A program made the translations under genes and the position numbers. The notes under the pieces are model-generated. The model was not told the origin of the DNA. It saw only the letters and a list, made by a program, of their open reading frames with translations, and made no database searches. From NCBI RefSeq assembly GCF_013618635.1, contig NZ_JABLSJ010000004.1, forward strand, positions 248,001 to 312,000: DNA of 64,000 nucleotides. Direction: 5' to 3'. The stretch comes from Thalassobacillus sp. CUG 92003 (GTDB taxonomy: Bacteria; Bacillota; Bacilli; Bacillales; Halobacillaceae). Positions 37,996 through 47,170 of this stretch are shown here, one piece after another (position 1 is the first letter of the stretch; the number at the start of each line of letters is the position of its first letter).

Positions 37996-38989
37996 CTTCT
38001 TCGTCCCCCCCTCGGAATTCATCTAACACTTGAACAGCCAGCTTATTTCTTGATTTTCCTGGCTGGATGTAAAATTTAGGTTCATCGTCCACCCGCATTT
38101 CCAGCGGATCATCAATCATTTTATCGAGCTGCAACACATCATTCTCATGTAAACTAAGGAAATTTTCGATGGAAATACTCGATTCACCTAAAATCGCTTT
38201 AACATCGACCTCTGTTCGCTTCACCGTCTTAGTCAGCGCCTCATAGTCCTCCGGGTTGCTCTCATTACTTTGTTTGTTCTGCATCCAGTAATGAACGGAT
38301 AGTTTCGGAATAATCGGCTCTAATACGACATGCGGAATACATATATTGATCATGCCGCTCGTTTCACCTATGGTTGTATTCAATGAAACCACAACCACCG
38401 TCTCGTTAGGTGAGACCATTTGCAGGAATTGCGGGTTAACTTCGAATTCTTCCAGCATCGGATCAATGTCAACGATCGAACCCCAGGCTTCCTGAAGGTT
38501 ATCCAAGGCATTTTCAAATAACTGAGACATAATCGTCGTTTCTATTTCCGTCAGATTCTCTACTTTGTTATAGCTTGAACCTTTGCCACCCAGTACACGG
38601 TCCAGCATGGCATAAGCAATATTCGGGTTCGCTTCCAACAGCATCCGGCCATCTAACGGCTCCACACTGTATATATTCAAAATCGTCATGCTCGGGATAG
38701 ATCGGATGAATTCCTCGTAGGGCAATTGATCCACAGAAGCAACCGAAATCTGCACGTATGTCCTAAGCTGAGCAGAAAAGTACGTTGTTAATAAACGGGA
38801 AAAATTTTCATGAATACGGGACAGACTGCGAATTTGATCTTTTGAAAAACGTAACGCCCGTTTAAAGTCATAAGCTTTCACTTTTTTTTCTTTTTCCTCG
38901 CTCTTCAACTCATCTGCGTTCATTTCCCCAGTCGACAACGCTGACAGTAACGAGTCTATTTCATTTTGTGACAGCACATCTTCCGACAA
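37985..38989 (-). CDS. fliM: Flagellar motor switch protein FliM
   Basis: 334 residues. The N-terminal CheY-P binding motif LSQNEIDSLLSAL is followed by the FliM middle domain (DFKRALRFSKDQIRSL near 41; LEANPNIAYAMLDRVLGG near 118). The C-terminal SpoA domain contains VKAILGESSISIENFLSL. The start is TTG at 38987-38989, placed by the SD GGAGGTGACG seven bases before it. It forms the C-ring with FliG and FliY. Confidence 0.96.
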   Translation of the reverse strand: MSEDVLSQNEIDSLLSALSTGEMNADELKSEEKEKKVKAYDFKRALRFSKDQIRSLSRIHENFSRLLTTYFSAQLRTYVQISVASVDQLPYEEFIRSIPSMTILNIYSVEPLDGRMLLEANPNIAYAMLDRVLGGKGSSYNKVENLTEIETTIMSQLFENALDNLQEAWGSIVDIDPMLEEFEVNPQFLQMVSPNETVVVVSLNTTIGETSGMINICIPHVVLEPIIPKLSVHYWMQNKQSNESNPEDYEALTKTVKRTEVDVKAILGESSISIENFLSLHENDVLQLDKMIDDPLEMRVDDEPKFYIQPGKSRNKLAVQVLDEFRGGDEEDER

Positions 38990-39024
38990 TCAACGTCACC
39001 TCCTCACGAGCACGGTTACTTTGT

Positions 39025-39447
39025 TCATTGAAGTACTTTTTGAATCGTGTAAACATCCGTTATCTCACCTTTGGTCATCAATTCATTCAACCTCATTTTG
39101 ATGGTGCTTTCCAGTTCACTTAAATCTGATTTGAAATCCTGCGACTCCATTCCCGCAAGTTCTTTCAAAAGCAGGTTCTGCAGTTGGAAGTCTCGCTGTT
39201 GCAATTCTTTTTTTCCTTTATCACTTTTTGCAACAATACGAAATTGCACTTTCACATACATATCGTCCTGCAAATCAGTCGTGAGCTCTTGCGTTTCAAT
39301 TGACGTTTCCCTGATTTCTTCTATGGAACGCTCCCCGCTCTCTTCTGCTTGACCGGTAAAATTGAATAACACGACTAACCCTACGACTCCGATGGTAACT
39401 AAGGTCCCCGTTATGACCAAAATGGGTTTGAATTTATTCCTGCTCAT
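39025..39447 (-). CDS. fliL: Flagellar basal body-associated protein FliL
   Basis: About 140 residues from the ATG at 39447 (SD GGGTGATA), equal to the B. subtilis length; the longer frame lies inside swrD. One membrane segment near residues 10-28, an acidic stalk, and a compact domain containing [20 protein letters not shown] near 65. FliL supports stator function near the motor. It overlaps swrD by 14 bases. Confidence 0.92.
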   Translation of the reverse strand: MSRNKFKPILVITGTLVTIGVVGLVVLFNFTGQAEESGERSIEEIRETSIETQELTTDLQDDMYVKVQFRIVAKSDKGKKELQQRDFQLQNLLLKELAGMESQDFKSDLSELESTIKMRLNELMTKGEITDVYTIQKVLQ

Positions 39448-39658
39448 CTGTATCACCCGCTTTATGCAGCGACCCAACCAGCCCTATTTCCTTGTAAAAT
39501 GCGTAAAGTTGGCTTATCACTGTCTCTTTTGATTCTTTGACGACGAATTTCTTTCCTTTCCACGTCGTTATGGTCGTATCGGGCAGTGATTCTATTTGTT
39601 CTATGTAAAGCCCGTTAAAGATGAATCTTTGTCCATTTAAGCGTGTCAATTCAATCAT
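39434..39658 (-). CDS. swrD: Swarming motility protein SwrD (FlbD family)
   Basis: 74-residue FlbD-family protein: [20 protein letters not shown] at the N-terminus and [13 protein letters not shown] near residue 32 are characteristic. In B. subtilis SwrD increases flagellar motor power and is needed for swarming. It lies between flgE and fliL as in other Bacillaceae. Confidence 0.9.
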   Translation of the reverse strand: MIELTRLNGQRFIFNGLYIEQIESLPDTTITTWKGKKFVVKESKETVISQLYAFYKEIGLVGSLHKAGDTDEQE

Positions 39659-39706
39659 AAATTTTATGGGGAGGGCTCAGGGCAGAGCCCTCAACCCTCC
39701 ACCTCC

Positions 39707-40600
39707 TTATCGTTTCAGATTGACGAGCTCTTGCATGATTTCATCAGACGTCGTAATGATACGCGTATTAGCCTGGAATCCGCGTTGAGCCGTGATCATT
39801 TCCGTAAATGCTTCAGATAAATCCACATTCGACATTTCCAGTGCCCCGGACACGGTCTGCCCTGTTCCTTCTTCACCTGGAGCGAGAAGATTCAAGTTTC
39901 CGGCTCCATCTACGGCTGCGCCGGCATTATCAGTCATTTGATACATATTGCTCCCTGATTTTTGCAGACCACCAGGGTTGGAAAATTTAGCTAATCTAAT
40001 TTCTCCGGCTACCTGCGTTTCCCCTGCTGCATCAACATAGTTAACGGTTCCGTTATTCTCGATGCTGAAACTTTCAGCGTCTTCCGGGATTTGAATGGTA
40101 GATGGTCCATTTACACCCGGCGACTCACCGACTAGGTACTGTCCATTACCGTTTACAATCGATCCATCGTTATCCAAATAAAAATTACCGGCACGGGTGA
40201 AACTGATGCGGTTTGCCTCCATATCAACAGTTTGTGTGTCAGGATCGATTCCGTTTGCCTCCGTTCCTTCCGCAACAACAAACATTCCATCTCCTTCAAT
40301 CGCCATATCGAGTGGACGGTTCGTCGTTTGGCGATTGCCTTGTGTATGAATATTGTCAATCGAACCAAGTTTAGATCCTAATCCGACCTGTGAAGGGTTG
40401 ACCCCCCCACGCAAATTGCCGCCTCCTCCTGCAGTTGGACCTTGAGCACCTGAAACAGTTTGGCTCATCATATCCTGAAACGTCGTTCTCCCTTTCTTGT
40501 AGCCGTACGTATTGACGTTTGCAATATTATTTCCGATCGTATCAAGCTTGGTTTGAAACCCCTTCATTCCTGCAATACCTGAATACATTGAACGTAGCAT
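39707..40600 (-). CDS. flgE: Flagellar hook protein FlgE (FlgG-like size)
   Basis: 297 residues. The N-terminus MLRSMYSGIAGMKGFQTKLD with NNIANVNTYGYKKGRTTFQD is the rod/hook family signature. RPLDMAIEGDGMFVV near 95 and a C-terminal heptad region (MSNVDLSEAFTEMITAQRGF) complete it. It is shorter than proteobacterial hook proteins but similar to the Bacillus protein encoded at this position, which is the hook subunit. Assembly depends on the FlgD cap encoded nearby. Confidence 0.93.
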   Translation of the reverse strand: MLRSMYSGIAGMKGFQTKLDTIGNNIANVNTYGYKKGRTTFQDMMSQTVSGAQGPTAGGGGNLRGGVNPSQVGLGSKLGSIDNIHTQGNRQTTNRPLDMAIEGDGMFVVAEGTEANGIDPDTQTVDMEANRISFTRAGNFYLDNDGSIVNGNGQYLVGESPGVNGPSTIQIPEDAESFSIENNGTVNYVDAAGETQVAGEIRLAKFSNPGGLQKSGSNMYQMTDNAGAAVDGAGNLNLLAPGEEGTGQTVSGALEMSNVDLSEAFTEMITAQRGFQANTRIITTSDEIMQELVNLKR

Positions 40601-40683
40601 TTACTACCAATCCTTTCTATTTTTAAGCTATTGCTGTGTCAGTCGTTTCACAGCTCATGCAGGCTTCCTTCTGGTCCGGCCTG

Positions 40684-41061
40684 TTATTTCGTATCGTGAT
40701 TCATTAAAATGGTGCCATTGATGTTCGTAAAGATATGCGATTGTGATTCTTCCTTACTTAATGCCGTCACCACGGTCTGGTTTTTAGCACTCGCCACAAG
40801 TGCCGCGTCTTTCAGCACCACCAACGATTCGGTGACCCCTTTTTCTCTGGCCTCTGTCAGCTTTGTTGAAATATCATCCCATTGTTCTTGCGTAATGGTG
40901 ATGTTCCGTTCTTCCAACCTTTGCCTGGCATGCTTACTCACTTTAAGTTCTTTCGCTTGGTCTAAAATGTCTTTGAATGCCGTCTGAGGGGCTTTTCCCT
41001 TAACAGGTTGCGTTTTGGGTGACGGGAGTGGCTGATGCAGTTGGTGTATCCGTGGTTCCAT
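40684..41061 (-). CDS. Flagellar operon protein of the TIGR02530 type
   Basis: 125 residues. FKDILDQAKELKVSKHARQR (near 30) followed by LEERNITITQEQWDDI matches a small family found between flgD and flgE in many Firmicutes (TIGR02530-like), whose function is undescribed. The N-terminal 30 residues are proline-rich and the C-terminus ends in IFTNINGTILMNHD. No signal peptide or membrane helix. Context suggests a hook-assembly role; that is inference. Confidence 0.82.
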   Translation of the reverse strand: MEPRIHQLHQPLPSPKTQPVKGKAPQTAFKDILDQAKELKVSKHARQRLEERNITITQEQWDDISTKLTEAREKGVTESLVVLKDAALVASAKNQTVVTALSKEESQSHIFTNINGTILMNHDTK

Positions 41062-41078
41062 AACCCATCCCTACTTTC

Positions 41079-41525
41079 TTAATCTTCAGTTGCCACGTTA
41101 CTTACTTTGATAATGTCATTCACCATGACGGTATTGCCGTCTTCAAGTTCAAGCTGAGCACTTTGATCTTTTTGACTCACCGCTTGGACAATGCTCGACT
41201 TTTGTTCAGCAACCTCACCTGTTTGTTCATCATAAACCGGATACGTCACTTCTTTCCCTATCAACGTGCTGTGCTCTACCACAGGCGAAAACTGCTGCGA
41301 TTCCGTTAAAGATTGGATGGCAGATGCCATATTTGTTGTTTGTTCCAAACTAGAGAATTCTGTCATTTGTGAGATGAATTCCTTATCCTTCATCGGGTCG
41401 AGCGGGTTTTGATTTTGAATTTGGGCCATGAGTATTTTTAAGAAGTCATCTTTTCCCAGCGTATTACCGGTTGAGCCCCTTGTTTGTTGATTTTGCAAAT
41501 ACATGGAAGGGTCGATTTTCGTCAT
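41079..41525 (-). CDS. flgD: Flagellar hook-capping protein FlgD
   Basis: About 148 residues from the ATG at 41525 (SD AGGTGA). Only the conserved N-terminal scaffold is present: LGKDDFLKILMAQIQNQNPL near 25, DPMKDKEFISQMTEFSSLEQ near 45, followed by a small beta region. This short form is usual in Bacillus. FlgD forms the cap under which hook subunits polymerise. It follows fliK by 9 bases. Confidence 0.94.
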   Translation of the reverse strand: MTKIDPSMYLQNQQTRGSTGNTLGKDDFLKILMAQIQNQNPLDPMKDKEFISQMTEFSSLEQTTNMASAIQSLTESQQFSPVVEHSTLIGKEVTYPVYDEQTGEVAEQKSSIVQAVSQKDQSAQLELEDGNTVMVNDIIKVSNVATED

Positions 41526-41534
41526 AACCTTCAC

Positions 41535-42992
41535 CTACACTTTCTCGTTCATTAGAATGTCATGGAACACCGCATTTTCATCTGCTTCCTCATCTTCTTC
41601 ATCTTCGAAGGCCTGTTCGCGCTGTCCGTCCTCTTGCCAGTGCTCATCATGTTCTCCATTCTCCATGAACATCTGATTGTTTCCAAGTTGCTCTTGTTTC
41701 TCGATAATCACTTGCTGCGGGGAAAACATATGGCGTAATTGATTTAAGTTGCCATCCATCATATCTTTTGCTGCTTGAGAACTGACCATGATTTTGACTG
41801 CCATTTCCCCATTTACCTGCGTCATTTTCACAACCATATTTCCGAGATTAGAAGGTTTTAGTTTCATCTGAAGCTCCATATCACCGCTGCGATTGACTTG
41901 AAATTTGCTCATCTTCAAAATGCGTTCAAACTCTTGCATCAATTGCTTTTGCATCGAGGTATCTTGATTTTGGTTCATATGCAACACAAACTGTTCCACT
42001 TTACTCATTGACATGGTATTCCAGTTCACTTGAGAAGGCTGTTGCTTCACTGAAGATGTCTCGTCCCCGCTATTGCGTGTTAAAGCCTGCTGCAGCCACT
42101 TGGCCACATCTTTTCCCGAAACTGAGGCTTGTTGTGAGTATGTTTGGCTCGTCTGCAATGTATGGCGATTGCGAAAGGCACCCAGCAGTTCTCCCCATAT
42201 TTTTTGTTGTTTCGCTGTACCTTGGTCAACAACCTGAGAAGGAAGGTCAGATGACAGAGGAGATATTTTTTGCGCAAGAGCTGTCCATTGCTGGAATAGT
42301 TGTTTCAGCTGCAAGCCTGATTGTTTCGTCAATTCTCCGCCGTTGCTGCTAGACGTCTGATTTAAGATACTGGTAAATTGCTGCCACAGATCTTGCAATT
42401 GCTTGTTTGCCTGTTGAACTGTCATTGCTTCTACTTGTGCGTATTTTCCACTCATTTCAGGTGCTAATTGTCCTCCGGCATGAGCCTTAATTGGCATCAA
42501 GTCAGATAAGGTTGACTGCTTGCCGCTCTCCCCGCCTGGAGGGCTCCCCGTAGTCTGACGCGCGAGCTGCAAAAGTCCCCCCATGCCTTCTGCAATCATC
42601 GCTGAGGTTTCTTCGGTAACTTGATTGCCGATGGCGTTTATTGATTTCATTAACTGTGTTGCCTCATTAATCATGCCATTTGCAAGTTTATCCTTAAGAT
42701 CTTTAAGGGAGGACAGGATGCTCGCTTCTTCCTCAGACAGCGACGCGCTCGCTTCTGATATACCGGTTATGAGTTCATCGAGTTGTTTGATCAAGTCCCT
42801 CAACATATCCGGATTTATATCAGCTTCAGTTTTTTGGCTTTTTGCCATGTCCCCTGTTTTTTGGTTGTTAGCCATCAGCATGTGCTTAAAAAGTTCGAGT
42901 TTATCATTAGAGCTAGTCTTACCGGATAACGTTTGCTGGGCTGTCTTGCTTCCCGATGCACCAAACACGACATTCATCATCGCTGAATTCAT
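41535..42992 (-). CDS. fliK: Flagellar hook-length control protein FliK
   Basis: 485 residues, low in conservation except for the C-terminal domain: MELQMKLKPSNLGNMVVKM near 363 and IMVSSQAAKDMMDGNLNQLR near 395, the Flg_hook fold that contacts FlhB to switch export specificity. The rest is rich in Gln, Ser and Met, as expected of a secreted molecular ruler. An acidic tail follows. SD GGGGGTGAA precedes the ATG. A second FliK-like gene lies at 60442-62370. Confidence 0.93.
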   Translation of the reverse strand: MNSAMMNVVFGASGSKTAQQTLSGKTSSNDKLELFKHMLMANNQKTGDMAKSQKTEADINPDMLRDLIKQLDELITGISEASASLSEEEASILSSLKDLKDKLANGMINEATQLMKSINAIGNQVTEETSAMIAEGMGGLLQLARQTTGSPPGGESGKQSTLSDLMPIKAHAGGQLAPEMSGKYAQVEAMTVQQANKQLQDLWQQFTSILNQTSSSNGGELTKQSGLQLKQLFQQWTALAQKISPLSSDLPSQVVDQGTAKQQKIWGELLGAFRNRHTLQTSQTYSQQASVSGKDVAKWLQQALTRNSGDETSSVKQQPSQVNWNTMSMSKVEQFVLHMNQNQDTSMQKQLMQEFERILKMSKFQVNRSGDMELQMKLKPSNLGNMVVKMTQVNGEMAVKIMVSSQAAKDMMDGNLNQLRHMFSPQQVIIEKQEQLGNNQMFMENGEHDEHWQEDGQREQAFEDEEDEEADENAVFHDILMNEKV

Positions 42993-43025
42993 CTTTTTTC
43001 ACCCCCTTTCAAACGTGCGGCCTCG

Positions 43026-43619
43026 TTAATTTCCTGCTCCTAAAAAGGCATTCGTTAAACTTGCTGCCAATTCCGGATCCATCGCGCCCAGGATTTCTCC
43101 GCGTTCTGTACTAGGCACGTTCTCAAGCACCTGGACTGCAATGACTTCATCCAAATTTTCGATTATTTGTGCGGCTTGTTCAGCGTCCATATCCTTAAAT
43201 GAAGAAGCAAGCTCACTCACTTTATCGGGAGGATTTTCTGTATCGTCTCCTTCTCCCGCTTCCTCTGATTTCTCCAGCCTTGCTTCGTACTCAGATAGTT
43301 GCTGGTTCAAATCTTCAATAGTGTTATCCTTACTGGAAACCTGTTCTTCGAGTTGCTCAATTTCTGCGTTGTTGTTAGCGATCGTCGCTTTTAATTGCTC
43401 CGTTTCAACTGACGCTTCTTCTTGACCATCCTCAGAGACCAGAGTGGAAACGCCCGGGATTTTACTGCCGTACTTTTCAGCTTCTTCAAACACATTGACC
43501 CCTGTCAGTGTCAAAACCACAATGGTCACGGTTACGAGGAACATAATAGGAATGAGGATGACCACCAAAAACCACTGTAATTTTCCTGACTTTTTCTCTT
43601 CTGGATTAGATTTTGCCAT
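43026..43619 (-). CDS. ylxF: MotE-family protein (YlxF)
   Basis: 197 residues. One membrane helix near residues 15-38, then a coiled coil (about 75-120; KATIANNNAEIEQLEEQVSS). The C-terminal domain resembles the MgtE N-domain (FKDMDAEQAAQIIENLDE and RGEILGAMDPELAASLTN). MotE-type proteins occur in Firmicutes flagellar operons between fliJ and fliK; a chaperone or stator-related role has been proposed. SD AGGTGA. Confidence 0.85.
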   Translation of the reverse strand: MAKSNPEEKKSGKLQWFLVVILIPIMFLVTVTIVVLTLTGVNVFEEAEKYGSKIPGVSTLVSEDGQEEASVETEQLKATIANNNAEIEQLEEQVSSKDNTIEDLNQQLSEYEARLEKSEEAGEGDDTENPPDKVSELASSFKDMDAEQAAQIIENLDEVIAVQVLENVPSTERGEILGAMDPELAASLTNAFLGAGN

Positions 43620-43623
43620 ACGC

Positions 43624-44073
43624 TCACCTGACCTCGTAATTCAGAAACTGCCTCATCGACATTTCATCCATCAGTTTTCCTTCTTCTAGTTGAACTTGCT
43701 TCTGATGATTGCGGACTTTATTTTCGATCAGCTTTTCAAATTTCTTTACTTCTATGTATGCAGAGGTGACATCTTCCTGAAGTTGTTCCATTTGCGAGCG
43801 AGCCCTTTGAACTTTGGGCTGCATCTCTATGATGCGATGATCCAGCCGATCGATAAATTGGCGGTGAATCGAGAAATATTGTGCCGTAACGCCGCTTTCC
43901 TGCATTAAGTGCTGGAATTGTTCTTCCGTATCTTCCTTCTGCTTTAACAATTCATATAATTGCGTGGCGATCTCTTCAAAGTGTAGAATCGCTTGTTGGT
44001 ATTTATGGTATGTACTGTTTTTTTCCTGTTCACGCAAATCTAGCAGTTTATGGTAGGTCGATAACGCTGACAT
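43624..44073 (-). CDS. fliJ: Flagellar export chaperone FliJ
   Basis: 149 residues, almost entirely alpha-helical coiled coil with many Gln, Glu and Lys and no membrane segment. FliJ is the stalk-like partner of the FliI ATPase ring and escorts chaperones to FlhA. Sequence conservation is low, so the call rests on length, coiled-coil nature and its place directly after fliI. Confidence 0.9.
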   Translation of the reverse strand: MSALSTYHKLLDLREQEKNSTYHKYQQAILHFEEIATQLYELLKQKEDTEEQFQHLMQESGVTAQYFSIHRQFIDRLDHRIIEMQPKVQRARSQMEQLQEDVTSAYIEVKKFEKLIENKVRNHQKQVQLEEGKLMDEMSMRQFLNYEVR

Positions 44074-44078
44074 TTAAA

Positions 44079-45389
44079 TCAACTCCTATTGAATAGCTCT
44101 TCGAGTTGCTGAAGAGAATGATTAAACCCTGATGGTTCCTCAATTCCTTGTTTTAGAAAACGGATGATAGATGGATGGTGGCTAATGGCTTCATCAATGC
44201 GTGCATCACTACCTTTTTTATATGCACCAATTTGAATCAGCTCACTGTTTTCCTCATACGTCGCCAGTAAGGATCTTAACCGATCGGCAGCCGCTTGATG
44301 GTGATCATCAACCACTTGCTTCATCACCCTGCTAATAGATTTCAAAACGTTTATGGCAGGGAATTGCCCTTGTTCAGCCAGCTTTCTATCGAGGACAAGA
44401 TGTCCATCCAAGATCCCTCTCACCGTATCAGAAATGGGTTCATTTAAATCATCCCCATCCACCAGCACCGTATAAAAAGCTGTGATCGTGCCATATTTAC
44501 TCGTGCCGGTTCTTTCTAAAAGTTTAGGGAGCACGGCAAAAACGGATGGGGTGTACCCTTTCGTGGTTGGGGGCTCCCCTGTAGCTAAACCGATTTCTCT
44601 CTGGGCCATGGCAAATCTGGTGACTGAATCCATCATAAGATTGATATGGTAGCCCTGGTCTCTGAAGTACTCACTAATCGCAGTCGCTGTATGAGCCCCT
44701 TTTATCCGCATCAAGGCGGGCTGATCGGAGGTCACCACTACCACGATGGATTTCTTCAAACCTTCATCACCGAGATCATTTTCGATGAATTCCCTAACTT
44801 CTCGTCCCCGTTCCCCAATCAATGCGATGACGTTCAAATCTGCCGAAGAATTTCGTGCTATCATGCCCATCAACGTACTCTTTCCGACGCCACTGCCGGC
44901 AAAAATGCCAATCCGTTGTCCTTTACCTACTGTCAACAAGGAATCGATAGATCTCACACCAACTTGAATCGGTTCCTTGATCGGCGGCCTGGCAAGAGGA
45001 TTCGGTGGTGATTGCTCACTTGGGTAAGTTTTCAGCCCCTTTGGGAGGGCTTCCTCATCCAAAGGGTTACCTAAGGCATCGACTACTTTCCCGATCAACC
45101 CTCTCCCTGCTTTGATTTCCAGGGGTTTACCTGTAGCTTCAACAAGACTCCCCGGACTGATTTCTCTGATTTCCTTGTAAGGCATGAGCAGAACATTCTC
45201 ATTGTTGAACCCGACTACCTCTGCAGCAATCGGTTGAGACGAAGCAGGTGGATGGATGAAACATTGATCGCCCACCGATGCCTCGGGACCTTTTGATTCA
45301 ATCATCAACCCTACTACTCTATGAATTTTGCCGTACCGACGAATGGTATCTGCTTCTTCGATGACGTCTGCATATGTAGGATTACTCAT
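44079..45389 (-). CDS. fliI: Flagellum-specific ATPase FliI
   Basis: About 436 residues from the ATG at 45389, which overlaps the fliH stop by 8 bases. Walker A IGIFAGSGVGKSTLMGMIAR lies near residue 155, VVVVTSDQPALMR near 210, Walker B LMMDSVTRFAMAQREI near 245, and GEPPTTKGYTPSVFAVLPKL near 262. The fold is that of the F1 beta subunit. It energises early steps of flagellar protein export with FliH and FliJ. Confidence 0.97.
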   Translation of the reverse strand: MSNPTYADVIEEADTIRRYGKIHRVVGLMIESKGPEASVGDQCFIHPPASSQPIAAEVVGFNNENVLLMPYKEIREISPGSLVEATGKPLEIKAGRGLIGKVVDALGNPLDEEALPKGLKTYPSEQSPPNPLARPPIKEPIQVGVRSIDSLLTVGKGQRIGIFAGSGVGKSTLMGMIARNSSADLNVIALIGERGREVREFIENDLGDEGLKKSIVVVVTSDQPALMRIKGAHTATAISEYFRDQGYHINLMMDSVTRFAMAQREIGLATGEPPTTKGYTPSVFAVLPKLLERTGTSKYGTITAFYTVLVDGDDLNEPISDTVRGILDGHLVLDRKLAEQGQFPAINVLKSISRVMKQVVDDHHQAAADRLRSLLATYEENSELIQIGAYKKGSDARIDEAISHHPSIIRFLKQGIEEPSGFNHSLQQLEELFNRS

Positions 45390-46158
45390 CTGCCTCAAAC
45401 TCCTTAACAAACGCGAACAATTGGTTTCTTAACTCGATTAATTGACTGTCGACACTGCCATCAATCCGACCGAATGGTGATTCTATGATGCAATCTGTTT
45501 TCTTCAATTCACTTCTCATGTAAATGAGTAGCTCAGCCTTGAAATCGAGAATATTTTGCAGTTCTTCTTTTTGGGCCAGAATATAATAGTAGTAATCCGG
45601 ATGGATATAAACTCTTATCTCAGGCTGTTCCCTGACTTCTAGAATGACTTTTTTGACTACATCAACAAACGCCTCAGGATGATCAGTTAACCTGTGATTT
45701 AAAATCTTTTCCGAGGCGCGCAGCGCGATATCGATTATTTTGTGCTCGCTCGATGCAATAACCTGATCGTAATCCCGCTGAGCCAATTCCGCCCGTTCGT
45801 TGATGTGTGCAATCGTGTCTTCATAATGTTTTTCAGCTGCCGCTTCCCCTGTTTTAAACCCTTCAGCGTATCCTTCCTGCTTGGCTTGTTCAATCAAATG
45901 CGCCTTTTCTTCCTGCCAGTCCTTTTTTTCCTGTTGTATTTCTTCGCGGCCAGCTGCTTTTATGTCTTCTACTTCTTGCCTTGCAGCTACTAACGCTGCT
46001 TCCGCCTGTTCGTTCTTTTGCTCGGCCTGGGCAAACTGTGTCTGGGGATCTGTCATCCGATCGGCCGATTCCTCCTGGCTTTGTGGGATGGTACGCAATT
46101 GAATGACACGTGAGCGTTGCGAAGCTTGTCCATTATCGTAATCAGACAATGATATCAT
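45382..46158 (-). CDS. fliH: Flagellar assembly protein FliH
   Basis: About 258 residues. The N-terminal half is a long Ala/Glu/Gln-rich coiled coil (roughly 35-120) with a GYAEGFKTGEAAAEKHYED segment; the C-terminal half is V-ATPase E-subunit-like. FliH regulates FliI and links it to the C-ring. The ATG at 46158 lies within the end of fliG (17-base overlap) with a GGTGGAGGAG SD; a GTG at 46167 is an alternative. Confidence 0.92.
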   Translation of the reverse strand: MISLSDYDNGQASQRSRVIQLRTIPQSQEESADRMTDPQTQFAQAEQKNEQAEAALVAARQEVEDIKAAGREEIQQEKKDWQEEKAHLIEQAKQEGYAEGFKTGEAAAEKHYEDTIAHINERAELAQRDYDQVIASSEHKIIDIALRASEKILNHRLTDHPEAFVDVVKKVILEVREQPEIRVYIHPDYYYYILAQKEELQNILDFKAELLIYMRSELKKTDCIIESPFGRIDGSVDSQLIELRNQLFAFVKEFEADE

Positions 46159-47155
46159 CTCCTCCACCTCGGGCTATCACGATTTCACCTACGTCTTCAA
46201 GCCGCCTGATTACGCCGACAACTCGTGTTTGGGCTTCTTCTACATCCCTTAAGCGAACCGGCCCCATGATGTCCATTTCTTCTCGGAACGTATCTGCCAT
46301 GCGTTGCGACATGTTGTTAAAGGCTAGTTCTTTAACCTCTTCACTTGACACTTTAAGTGATAGCTTCAAATCCTCATTTTCGACTTCTCTAATGACACGC
46401 TGGATAGCCCGGTTGTCCAAGGTGACAATATCTTCGAATACAAACATGCGCTTTTTAATTTCTTCTGCCAATTCTGGGTCCTGCACTTCTAAAGATTCCA
46501 AAATTGTCCGTTCTGTGCTGCGATCCACACTATTCAACACATCTACAACCGACTCGATACCGCCCGTATCCGTGTAATCATGGGTGACGGTTGCGGATAA
46601 TTTCTTCTCAAGGATTTGCTCCACCTGATTGATAACATCAGGAGAGGTTGAATCCATGACCGCAATACGCCGGGCAATATCAGTCTGCAAATCTTGTGGA
46701 AGTTCTGACAACACCTGACCTGCCTGCGTGGAATCAAGATACGATAACACGAGTGCAATGGTCTGCGGGTGTTCATTTTGAATAAAATTTAATATTTGAG
46801 CTGGATCAGCCTTCCTGGCAAAGTCGAATGGCCTCACTTGCAAGGAAGAGGTCAGTCTGCCAATGATATTGGAAGCTTCATTAGAACCGAGAGCTTTTTC
46901 CAAAACTGTTTTGGCATAGCCGATCCCTCCCTGGGATATATAATCTTGAGCAAGTGCAATTTGATGAAATTGTTCGACAATTTTATCTTTTTCTTCGGAT
47001 TCGACTTTCTTGACTGAAGAAATTTCGAGTGTAAGTTTTTCAATCTCTTCTTCTGTCAAATGTTTATAAACTTCAGCTGAGACATCCGGTCCCATTGAGA
47101 TTAATAAAACAGCTGCCTTCTGTTTACCGGTCATCTCTTTCCTGTGTGCAGCCAC
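46142..47155 (-). CDS. fliG: Flagellar motor switch protein FliG
   Basis: 337 residues. TGKQKAAVLLISMGPDVSAE near residue 9, the middle ARM domain with NEHPQTIALVLSYLDSTQAG near 128, and the C-terminal torque region with FEDIVTLDNRAIQRVIREVE (near 248) carrying the charged residues that face the stator. It connects FliF to FliM/FliY. It follows fliF by 15 bases. Confidence 0.97.
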   Translation of the reverse strand: MAAHRKEMTGKQKAAVLLISMGPDVSAEVYKHLTEEEIEKLTLEISSVKKVESEEKDKIVEQFHQIALAQDYISQGGIGYAKTVLEKALGSNEASNIIGRLTSSLQVRPFDFARKADPAQILNFIQNEHPQTIALVLSYLDSTQAGQVLSELPQDLQTDIARRIAVMDSTSPDVINQVEQILEKKLSATVTHDYTDTGGIESVVDVLNSVDRSTERTILESLEVQDPELAEEIKKRMFVFEDIVTLDNRAIQRVIREVENEDLKLSLKVSSEEVKELAFNNMSQRMADTFREEMDIMGPVRLRDVEEAQTRVVGVIRRLEDVGEIVIARGGGDDIIV

Positions 47156-47170
47156 TCGATTCCCTCCTTG

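Noticed and set aside
39707-40600. flgE read as distal rod gene flgG
   Set aside because: The protein is FlgG-like in size and motifs, but its place between flgD/TIGR02530 and swrD is that of the Bacillus hook gene, so hook protein is preferred.
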